DNA of 15,893 nucleotides from an uncultured Lachnospiraceae bacterium (GTDB lineage Bacteria > Bacillota > Clostridia > Lachnospirales > Lachnospiraceae): positions 1-15,893 of the forward strand of contig CAKRNX010000044.1 of the NCBI GenBank assembly GCA_934371475.1. The letters run 5' to 3'. Numbering within the stretch: position 1 is the first letter of the stretch; every line of letters starts with the position of its first letter. Both the position numbers and the translations under genes were made by a program. Positions 6,607-12,192 of this stretch are shown one piece after another. A model generated the notes under the pieces. The model ran no database searches and was not told the origin of the DNA. It worked only from the letters and a program-made list of their open reading frames with translations.

Positions 6607-7524
6607 ATGTTATGGGGCGATAAACCGTACCATTCCCTGGACTTTGAGCTGAAGCAGCGGTTCGGGGAAAAGGTCTACAAGCTTTCTCTCAACGGCGGAA
6701 TGACCTGTCCCAACCGGGACGGCAAAATCGGCACAAGAGGATGCATTTTCTGCAGTGAAGGCGGTTCCGGGGACTTCGCCGGTCAGGCCGGCCAGTCCAT
6801 CTCAGATCAGATAAACTCTCAGAAAGAACTGCTGGGGCGCAAGCGGCCTGTCGGCAGATACATTGCCTACTTTCAGGCATATACCAATACTTATGCACCT
6901 GTTGATTATCTGGAAAAAATATTTACGGAAGCTATTCTCGCTCCGGAGGTGGCTGTGCTTTCTATCGGCACAAGGCCGGACTGCCTGGGAAACGATATCC
7001 TTGATCTGCTCGAACGTCTGAATCAGATCAAACCGGTCTGGATAGAACTTGGGCTTCAGACAATCCATGAGGGAACCGCTGCCTTTATCCGCCGTGGCTA
7101 TCCTCTGTCCTGCTTTGAAGACGCCGCAGCCCGCCTGCGCGCCCGGGGTCTGGAAGTCATTGTCCACACAATCCTCGGACTTCCCGGAGAAGATGAGGCT
7201 ATGATTCTGCAGACCATCGATTACCTGAACGGACAGGATATTCAGGGCATTAAGCTGCAGCTGCTCCACGTACTCAGGCATACGGATCTGGCCGATTATT
7301 ACGCAGCTCATCCGTTCCATATCCTGACAATGGATGAATATATTCATCTCGTGATCCGCTGCCTGGAACATCTCTCGCCGAACATTGTCGTCCATCGGCT
7401 CACCGGAGACGGCCCCAGGGCCCTGCTGATTGCCCCGGAATGGAGCCAGGCCAAACGGACGGTACTCAACACACTTCACCGCGAAATGAAGCTTGCTGAA
7501 ACCTGGCAGGGGCGGCTGCTCTAG
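6607..7524 (+). CDS. TIGR01212 family radical SAM protein (YhcC/YtqA-like)
   Basis: 305 residues from the ATG at 6607, which follows AAAGGAG by 8 nt; longer in-frame versions starting at 6514 or 6583 have no such site and overlap the promoter region. The cluster-binding cysteines are C34, C46 and C49 (CPNRDG then GCIFC), the long CX11CX2C spacing typical of this family. The [4Fe-4S] cluster would cleave S-adenosylmethionine to start a radical reaction. The GTRPDC motif (121-126) and HTILGLPGE (187-195) match the family's barrel. The chemical role of YhcC/YtqA proteins is not something I can state. DUF4364 follows 36 nt later on the same strand, probably in the same transcript. Confidence 0.9.
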   Translation: MLWGDKPYHSLDFELKQRFGEKVYKLSLNGGMTCPNRDGKIGTRGCIFCSEGGSGDFAGQAGQSISDQINSQKELLGRKRPVGRYIAYFQAYTNTYAPVDYLEKIFTEAILAPEVAVLSIGTRPDCLGNDILDLLERLNQIKPVWIELGLQTIHEGTAAFIRRGYPLSCFEDAAARLRARGLEVIVHTILGLPGEDEAMILQTIDYLNGQDIQGIKLQLLHVLRHTDLADYYAAHPFHILTMDEYIHLVIRCLEHLSPNIVVHRLTGDGPRALLIAPEWSQAKRTVLNTLHREMKLAETWQGRLL

Positions 7525-7560
7525 AATTTACGGACATTTTTACAGAAAGGGGTTTTTACT

Positions 7561-8076
7561 ATGTCTGATGTCAATACACTGTATAAACTGATGGTTCTCT
7601 ATATGATGGAGAAAGTAGAGTTCTCGCTGACAAATGCCCAGATCTGTTCCTTTTTCCTGGATAAAGGATACACTTCCTACTTCACGATACAATCTGTGCT
7701 CTCAGAGCTGACAGAGTCAAATCTGATCGCACAGCAGGTAGTCCAGAACACTTCCTACTATACCATCACGCCCGGCGGAGAACAGACCATCGGATTTTTC
7801 CGGAATAACATTTCCCAGTCCATTCAGGATGATCTGGACCAATATCTGAAAGAGAACCGGCTGCAGTTCCGCAATGAAGTCTCCATCCTGGCTGACTACT
7901 ACAAGAACACCTCCGGCGAGATTTCTGTCCGCTGCCGTGTCAAGGAAAAACAGACTGATCTGATTGATCTGACCCTCTCCGTCCCAGATGAAACGCAGGC
8001 AAAAGCTATCTGTCAGCAATGGCAGAAAAAATGCCAGCCAATCTACGAGTTTGTCATGAAAGAATTACTGCAGTAA
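7561..8076 (+). CDS. DUF4364 family protein, winged-helix-like
   Basis: 171 residues, starting MSDVNTLYKLMVLYMMEKVE and matching my memory of the DUF4364 family common in Clostridia. The N-terminal ~75 residues look like a winged helix: helix, then NAQICSFFLDKGY, then a recognition-helix-like FTIQSVLSELTESNLI and a wing-like TSYYTITPGGEQTI. The C-terminal half is mixed alpha/beta with no catalytic motif. A DNA-binding or adaptor role is inferred from the fold only. The ribosome site AAAGGGG is 8 nt before the ATG. It follows the radical SAM gene closely and ends about 150 bp before a strong terminator. Confidence 0.85.
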   Translation: MSDVNTLYKLMVLYMMEKVEFSLTNAQICSFFLDKGYTSYFTIQSVLSELTESNLIAQQVVQNTSYYTITPGGEQTIGFFRNNISQSIQDDLDQYLKENRLQFRNEVSILADYYKNTSGEISVRCRVKEKQTDLIDLTLSVPDETQAKAICQQWQKKCQPIYEFVMKELLQ

Positions 8077-8083
8077 GAACAAC

Positions 8084-8108
8084 AGTGTGCTTTGCGCCCC
8101 CCGCGGGC
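8084..8108. repeat. Intergenic repeat module D, copy 1
   Basis: AGTGTGCTT, five variable bases, then CCCCCGC and GGC; it matches 10922-10946 at 19 of 25 positions, all mismatches being the five-base spacer and one later base. It starts 8 bp after the DUF4364 stop. Further GC-rich sequence to about 8185 ends in GCCGGAGGC, resembling the end of module A. Confidence 0.6.
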
Positions 8109-8185
8109 CACAACTTTGGCAGCACAGCTTTTGTTCCGCGCGCGAGCAGGCTTCTTCTCTGCGAGCTGCGCATCACGCCGGAGGC

Positions 8186-8224
8186 TTATGCTATAGGAAA
8201 TTCTTAAAATTCCCTATAGCATAA
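8186..8224. other. Long inverted repeat overlapping the terminator
   Basis: TTATGCTATAGG (8186-8197) pairs with CCTATAGCATAA (8213-8224). After one mismatch, AATT/AATT extends the stem to a 5-nt loop. Its right arm shares bases 8223-8224 with the next hairpin, so the two stems partly exclude each other. It lacks a T-run of its own. Confidence 0.7.
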
Positions 8225-8277
8225 ATACCGCCTGTGAAACTGCGCGGGGAATGCGCAGCCTCACAGGCGGTATTTTT
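8223..8277 (+). terminator. Terminator between convergent genes
   Basis: 15-bp stem, 8223-8237 with 8261-8275, containing ATACCGCCTGTGA and its complement. An inner CTGCGC/GCGCAG stem closes most of the loop. It runs into TTTTT on the plus strand, ending the radical SAM-DUF4364 transcript. It may also act for the hydrolase gene from the other side, where the tail is TTTATG. Confidence 0.85.
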
Positions 8278-8310
8278 GGAATTACGTTCGCTTACGTATC
8301 ATTTTTATTA

Positions 8311-9864
8311 TTAATAGAACTGGTGAGCTCCAATCTTAATGCCAGATCCGGATCCTGTATTGAAATACATAGCCCCGCCTACCGGATTTTCTCCTGCGAG
8401 CGCTGCGGATGCTGCATCATAGCAGGCGCTGGGGACGCCGTTAGCCAGTGCGCTGGAAAGAGCTCCTGAATAAGCCGGTGTAAACTGGCCGCTCTGGTAA
8501 ATCACCTCACTGACAGAGTTCGGAAAAGACGAGCTGGCCACACGGTTCATCACCACAGCGCCTACCGCTACCATTCCCTCATAACTCTGGTTGCCCGCCT
8601 CACAGTAAATAATAGCTGCCATCAGGTCGAGATCGCTGGAACTTACAGAAGAGCTGCTGCTGTCTGTCGTATCATCCGTATACTGTGATCCATCATCATA
8701 AGATGTGCTGTTATCCGTTGTATCCTCTGTGTAGGTATCGTCTGTATACTCTGTGTCATTGTAGTCCGTATACGTATCGTCCGTATCACTATCATCTGTA
8801 TACGCATCATCCGTATAGGAGTCATCGTAGCTGTCGCTGCCTGAAGAAGTATTGTTATCAGTAAACTCCTCTGCTCCGTCTACGTCCTCGATATCGTTTG
8901 AATCATCGTAGGAATCGTCGTAGGAACCGTCATCCGTATAGCTGTCATCGGAATTGTCATCCTCTACATAGTCATCGCTTCCGTCATCCCAGCTGGTATC
9001 ATCACTGCTTCCATCGTCGTAGCTGCCGCTGTTGTCACTGTCGCTGTTGCCACTGTTGTCACTGCTGCTGCTGTCACTGCTGCTTCCACTGTTATCATAA
9101 CTATTATCGTAGCTGTTATCATAACTGCTGTCACTGCCTGAACTGCTGTCCCAGGATCCCTGATCATAGCTGTTGTCAGAAGAATCACTGTAGCCCGGAT
9201 CAGACCAGCTGCTGTCACTGTTATCCTCGCTGTAAGATGTATCATCTGCCGAAGTATCCACATAATTTCCGTTCTCATCCAGCGGGATTGCCTCGTCTAC
9301 CAGAAGAACTCTCTTGACATCCTCTTCTGACACATAGGCCAGCTGATCAGCGCCATACTGCACGGTAATCCAGTGTCCCTCATCGCTCACTACCTGATAT
9401 GCTTCGCCGGCTTTTGCCGTATGAATGATCTTGGCATCAGCGCTGGGCTGTGCAAATACATGTACATCATCCCAGGACGCTTCCACACCATCCACGCCGT
9501 AATAATCAGCCAGGCCTTTGGCCTCTGTGCCGAACATCAGGTACTCGTTCTTGATATATCCTGTCACTTTACCAGACTTAACCTCTGACCATTCGTCCCC
9601 TTTATGAAGGACTTCTACTGCACCTCCGCGGTACAGGCAGGCAACCACCTCACCATTTGCGTCTGCGGCAGAACGGATATTGGCTCCTGTATTGACGGTA
9701 TCATCATTCGTCATCGCCAGTCCGGCCCACATCTCATCGGTATTATTTGTCATATCAATACTGAATGCTTTATCTTCGGAAGCCATAACTGACATCCCGG
9801 CTGTGGCTGATACTGTCATTACCGCCGCGGTACAGACTGCCAGATACTTCGCACTTCTTTTCAT
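8311..9864 (-). CDS. Secreted SleB-like cell wall hydrolase with SH3b domains and Ser/Asp-rich linker
   Basis: 517 residues from the ATG at 9864, chosen because GGGAGGT lies about 8 nt upstream and a classical signal peptide starts here (basic MKRSAK, hydrophobic core, cleavage near AMA-like VMASE at 26-30). Two SH3b-like wall-binding repeats follow, about 54-110 and 130-185. Residues ~204-410 are an extreme low-complexity linker of Ser, Asp, Tyr and Thr. The last ~107 residues are a Hydrolase_2 (SleB/CwlJ) domain: LDLMAAIIYCEAGNQSYEG with Glu422 in the place of the catalytic Glu, then VGAVVMNRV and a C-terminal GAHQFY. SleB domains are lytic transglycosylases or related peptidoglycan hydrolases; many are spore germination enzymes, but the SH3b layout suggests vegetative wall remodelling here. 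It has its own promoter at 10075-10103. Confidence 0.9.
   Translation of the reverse strand: MKRSAKYLAVCTAAVMTVSATAGMSVMASEDKAFSIDMTNNTDEMWAGLAMTNDDTVNTGANIRSAADANGEVVACLYRGGAVEVLHKGDEWSEVKSGKVTGYIKNEYLMFGTEAKGLADYYGVDGVEASWDDVHVFAQPSADAKIIHTAKAGEAYQVVSDEGHWITVQYGADQLAYVSEEDVKRVLLVDEAIPLDENGNYVDTSADDTSYSEDNSDSSWSDPGYSDSSDNSYDQGSWDSSSGSDSSYDNSYDNSYDNSGSSSDSSSSDNSGNSDSDNSGSYDDGSSDDTSWDDGSDDYVEDDNSDDSYTDDGSYDDSYDDSNDIEDVDGAEEFTDNNTSSGSDSYDDSYTDDAYTDDSDTDDTYTDYNDTEYTDDTYTEDTTDNSTSYDDGSQYTDDTTDSSSSSVSSSDLDLMAAIIYCEAGNQSYEGMVAVGAVVMNRVASSSFPNSVSEVIYQSGQFTPAYSGALSSALANGVPSACYDAASAALAGENPVGGAMYFNTGSGSGIKIGAHQFY
8635..9255 (-). repeat. Low-complexity coding repeat (linker of the SleB-like hydrolase)
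   Basis: About 207 codons dominated by Ser, Asp, Tyr and Thr. An N-terminal half is rich in SDSS, NSYD and DNSG units and a C-terminal half in SYDD, TDD and YTDD units. At the DNA level it consists of short degenerate repeats of TCATCG/GTCATC-like units, which may make its length unstable. The protein stretch would be strongly acidic and disordered, like a wall-spanning spacer. Confidence 0.85.
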
Positions 9865-9928
9865 GTTCTGATTACCTCCCTGTATGAATATTGTATAAAT
9901 CGGACATTCGCAATCCTCTTTCGCTGAC

Positions 9929-10002
9929 ATAAGCATCTCCCTGACCCACCGCTTAGCGCTCCGAACACTTGAAGCGGGGAAATACTTATTCTGCGTTCAA
10001 AA
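9929..10002 (-). repeat. Structured repeat module C, copy 3 (hydrolase leader)
   Basis: On the minus strand a 13-bp outer stem joins 9977-9989 to 9929-9941 with two G.U pairs. An inner stem joins CCGCTT (plus 9949-9954) to AAGCGG (9972-9977), sharing one base with the outer stem, around a variable apical loop. The 9958-10002 part matches 1956-2000 at 37 of 45 positions. It lies between promoter and ribosome site of the SleB-like gene. Confidence 0.7.
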
Positions 10003-10074
10003 TAACTACAATACAATAAATCATACTGTTCCGTTTTAATTTGTTACAAATTTGTTAAATCATGTTACAGGCTT

Positions 10075-10103
10075 ATTCTAATTCATACAAGGTGGTTTGT
10101 CAA
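10075..10103 (-). promoter_or_regulatory. Sigma-A-type promoter for the SleB-like hydrolase
   Basis: On the minus strand: perfect -35 TTGACA (10098-10103), 17-bp spacer, -10 TAGAAT (10075-10080). It sits 15 bp after the stop of the RNA methyltransferase gene and gives a leader of about 200 nt. Confidence 0.8.
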
Positions 10104-10117
10104 GTCTTAATTCTTTC

Positions 10118-10897
10118 TTAATTTCTCTGACGCCTTGCCTCGTACATGAGAATCGCCGAGGCTACCGCGGCATTCAGGGATTCTACCTGGCCGCTCATAG
10201 GGATCCGGATATAGTGATCTGCCAGGTCTGCCGTCCCCTCCGTCAGCCCCTGACTTTCATTGCCGATCAAAAATGCGGCGGGCTGCCTGTAGTCCTCCTG
10301 ATCATATGTATGAGTGCCTTTCAGATGAGCCGCATACAGATGCATTCCCTTCTTCTTCCAATTCTGCAGTGTCCCGTGCAGGTCATCTGTATAGTAAAAA
10401 GGCATCCGGTACACCGAGCCCATCGTAGATCGGATTACCTTTGGGTTATACAGATCCACACAGTCCCGGCTGAGCAGAATGCCCGTCACGCCAGCACCTT
10501 CTGCTGTCCTGAAAATAGTTCCCAAATTTCCCGGATCCTGGAGATTTTCCAGCACCATGCACAGGGGATGCTGCCCTTTCTGTCCAAACAGATCTTCCTC
10601 TTTATAATGAAACTGTTTTACAGCACAGATAATTCCCTGCGGCGTCCTGGTATCGCAAATACTCTCAAACACAGAGTCTGATACTACTTCATAATCATAT
10701 CCTTTCAGCTGCTCCTGATGGTGTCTGTCCCCGTAAAATCCGGCGGATACGTACACCTTTCCGATCCGGTCCTTCGGCGCCTCCAGAAACATTTTGATCC
10801 CTTCCACCAGAAACAGATCCTGCCTGGTGCGCTCTTTCGGCTTTTTTTTCAACTGAATCATATTTTTGATCTGGCTGTTTGATGAACTGGTTATCAT
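10118..10897 (-). CDS. TrmH/SpoU family RNA 2'-O-methyltransferase
   Basis: 259 residues. The N-terminal ~95 residues form the substrate-binding domain seen in RlmB/TsnR-like enzymes (NSQIKNMIQLKKKPKERT, LFLVEGIKM). The C-terminal SPOUT domain has all three motifs: motif 1 LENLQDPGNLGTIFRTAEGAG with N124 and R130, motif 2 FLIGNESQGL (209-218), and motif 3 IRIPMSGQVESLNAAVASAI with the SLN at 240-242. It transfers a methyl group from SAM to a ribose 2'-OH of rRNA or tRNA; the exact target cannot be read from sequence. AAGGAG is 7 nt before the ATG. It follows pfkA by 225 nt of repeats and hairpins, so it may depend on read-through or a promoter I could not recognise. Confidence 0.93.
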   Translation of the reverse strand: MITSSSNSQIKNMIQLKKKPKERTRQDLFLVEGIKMFLEAPKDRIGKVYVSAGFYGDRHHQEQLKGYDYEVVSDSVFESICDTRTPQGIICAVKQFHYKEEDLFGQKGQHPLCMVLENLQDPGNLGTIFRTAEGAGVTGILLSRDCVDLYNPKVIRSTMGSVYRMPFYYTDDLHGTLQNWKKKGMHLYAAHLKGTHTYDQEDYRQPAAFLIGNESQGLTEGTADLADHYIRIPMSGQVESLNAAVASAILMYEARRQRN

Positions 10898-10921
10898 ACT
10901 CTATCTCCTTTTTTGAAAAAA

Positions 10922-10946
10922 AGTGTGCTTCATATCCCCCGCAGGC
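10922..10946. repeat. Intergenic repeat module D, copy 2
   Basis: Matches 8084-8108 at 19 of 25 positions. It lies just upstream of the RNA methyltransferase ribosome site. The first nine bases, AGTGTGCTT, also occur at 6511-6519 in the leader of the radical SAM gene. Confidence 0.55.
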
Positions 10947-10957
10947 TGCGTCAGCAG

Positions 10958-11004
10958 TTTCCTGTATCAGGAAATGCCGGACATTTCTGTCCGGCATTCT
11001 GTTT
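10958..11004. terminator. Tandem hairpins between pfkA and the RNA methyltransferase
   Basis: TTTCCTG/CAGGAAA (10958-10974, 3-nt loop) abuts a perfect 11-bp stem AATGCCGGACA (10973-10983) with TGTCCGGCATT (10988-10998) and a 4-nt loop. On the minus strand the big hairpin is followed only by TTTCCTG. On the plus strand CTGTTTTT follows. It may therefore be a partial terminator after pfkA rather than a full stop. Confidence 0.5.
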
Positions 11005-11049
11005 TTCCTTATCTCACTGACGCTCACTTCTGGAATGCACCGCCATCCC

Positions 11050-11102
11050 TGCCGCAAGTGCACGTCATGCATCTGCATGACATATTCTCCTGCGTACCTC
11101 TG
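11050..11102 (-). repeat. Palindromic repeat module B, copy 2
   Basis: Same 18-nt palindrome GTCATGCATCTGCATGAC and flanks as 2993-3047. The outer 8-bp arms are less perfect here: on the minus strand they contain two G.U pairs and one A.C mismatch. The copy runs straight into module A copy 2, so modules B and A form one unit after pfkA. Confidence 0.8.
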
Positions 11103-11118
11103 CAATTCTGCCGGAGGC
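11098..11118 (-). repeat. Intergenic repeat module A, copy 2
   Basis: Exact 21-bp repeat of 1894-1914. On the minus strand it starts 4 nt after the pfkA stop codon and overlaps the end of module B copy 2 by five bases. Confidence 0.8.
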
Positions 11119-11122
11119 CATA

Positions 11123-12097
11123 TCAGATGCTCAGAGCCTTGCTGACTCTCACCATATACTCCGGCAAGTCTTTCTGCATGGCCAGCGCTTCATTGATATC
11201 AAAATCCACATACTCGCCGTTGCGGTATCCCACAACACGGTTGCTCTTGCCCTCTGCCAGCAGATCTGCCGCATAGGCTCCCATCATGGACGCGTACACA
11301 CGGTCTTTGCAGGTGGGGCTTCCGCCTCGCTGCATGTGGCCCAGGATCGTTGCTCTTGTCTCCACGCCGGTAGCCGCCTCGATACGTCTTGCCATACTGC
11401 TGGAATGACCGATGCCCTCCGCATTCACGATGATATGATGCTTCTTGCCTCTCTTACGGTTCTGGATAATGTTGTTGATCAGCTTCTGCTCATCATAATC
11501 GTAAGACTCCGGAAGGAGGATGTCCTCCGCGCCGTTGGCAATTCCGCACCACAGAGCAATATATCCGGCATTTCTTCCCATTACCTCAATAATACTGCAG
11601 CGCTCATGGGAGGTGGAAGTATCTCTTACCTTGTCAATCGCTTCCATCGCCGTATTTACTGCGGTATCAAAGCCGATCGTATATTCCGTACACGCAATAT
11701 CCAGGTCAATCGTTCCCGGCAGGCCAATCGTGTTGATCCCCTGCTCCGCGAGCTTCTGTGCGCCCTGGAAAGATCCGTCTCCGCCGATGACTACCAGACC
11801 TTCAATGCCGTGTTTGCGGCAGACTTCAGCGCCCAGCTTCTGTCCCTCTTCCGTTCTGAACTCCGCACAGCGCGCAGTGTACAGGATCGTGCCGCCTTTG
11901 GCAATGGTATCTGACACATCCCTTGCCTGCAGATCGACGATTTCCTCATTGAGCAGTCCCTTGTATCCCTGATAAATTCCCTTTACATTCATGCCCTGTG
12001 AGATCGCTTTGCGGACTACCGCACGAATGGCGGCATTCATGCCCGGAGCATCTCCGCCGCTGGTAAGTACACCTATTGTCTTTAATTTAGCAGCCAT
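11123..12097 (-). CDS. pfkA: ATP-dependent 6-phosphofructokinase
   Basis: 324 residues from the ATG at 12097; AGGAGG lies 7 nt upstream, and the longer TTG start at 12115 falls before this site. The enzyme phosphorylates fructose 6-phosphate to fructose 1,6-bisphosphate, the committed glycolytic step. Visible motifs: TSGGDAPGMNAAIR (12-25), ATP site GGDGS (105-109), catalytic PGTIDLDI (127-134), MGRNAG (173-178) and RGKKHHIIVNAEG (216-228). Gly in GGDGS and in PGT marks the ATP rather than the pyrophosphate type. The residue between the two catalytic Asp (131, 133) is Leu where the classic enzymes have Asn. The arginines in the effector site (R25, R29) are present, so ADP/PEP control is plausible. 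It follows dnaE, a common clostridial order, but has its own promoter. Confidence 0.96.
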   Translation of the reverse strand: MAAKLKTIGVLTSGGDAPGMNAAIRAVVRKAISQGMNVKGIYQGYKGLLNEEIVDLQARDVSDTIAKGGTILYTARCAEFRTEEGQKLGAEVCRKHGIEGLVVIGGDGSFQGAQKLAEQGINTIGLPGTIDLDIACTEYTIGFDTAVNTAMEAIDKVRDTSTSHERCSIIEVMGRNAGYIALWCGIANGAEDILLPESYDYDEQKLINNIIQNRKRGKKHHIIVNAEGIGHSSSMARRIEAATGVETRATILGHMQRGGSPTCKDRVYASMMGAYAADLLAEGKSNRVVGYRNGEYVDFDINEALAMQKDLPEYMVRVSKALSI

Positions 12098-12153
12098 TTC
12101 TTTTCCTCCTGTCAAGACAGCAATTCCATGGTCTTTTTCTGATCTTTTCGATT

Positions 12154-12182
12154 ATTCTAATCTATTTTTTCCTGTTTGTAAA
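12154..12182 (-). promoter_or_regulatory. Sigma-A-type promoter for pfkA
   Basis: On the minus strand: -35 TTTACA (12177-12182), 17-bp spacer, -10 TAGAAT (12154-12159). It lies 10 bp after the dnaE stop and gives a leader of about 50 nt, so pfkA can be transcribed without dnaE. A short CTGTC/GACAG hairpin sits next to the ribosome site. Confidence 0.75.
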
Positions 12183-12192
12183 GCGTGGCAGA

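Noticed and set aside
8640..9250. CRISPR-like tandem repeats
   Set aside because: The repeats are in frame with a clear secreted protein, lack a constant repeat-spacer pattern and encode a low-complexity linker.
8898..9317. 139-codon plus-strand frame rich in His, Cys and Arg
   Set aside because: It is the reverse reading of the Ser/Asp/Tyr linker repeats of the hydrolase gene, not a metal-binding protein.
10043..10069. WalR-like boxes: two TGTAAC sites on the minus strand before the hydrolase gene, and two more at 6438-6443 and 6467-6472
   Set aside because: WalR needs direct repeats with 11-bp periodicity; here the spacings are 21 and 29 bp and the orientations differ between the genes, so the match is too weak.
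10695..11105. 136-codon frame after pfkA on the minus strand
   Set aside because: It is made of repeat modules B and A, hairpins and an out-of-frame part of the methyltransferase gene; no protein family is evident.
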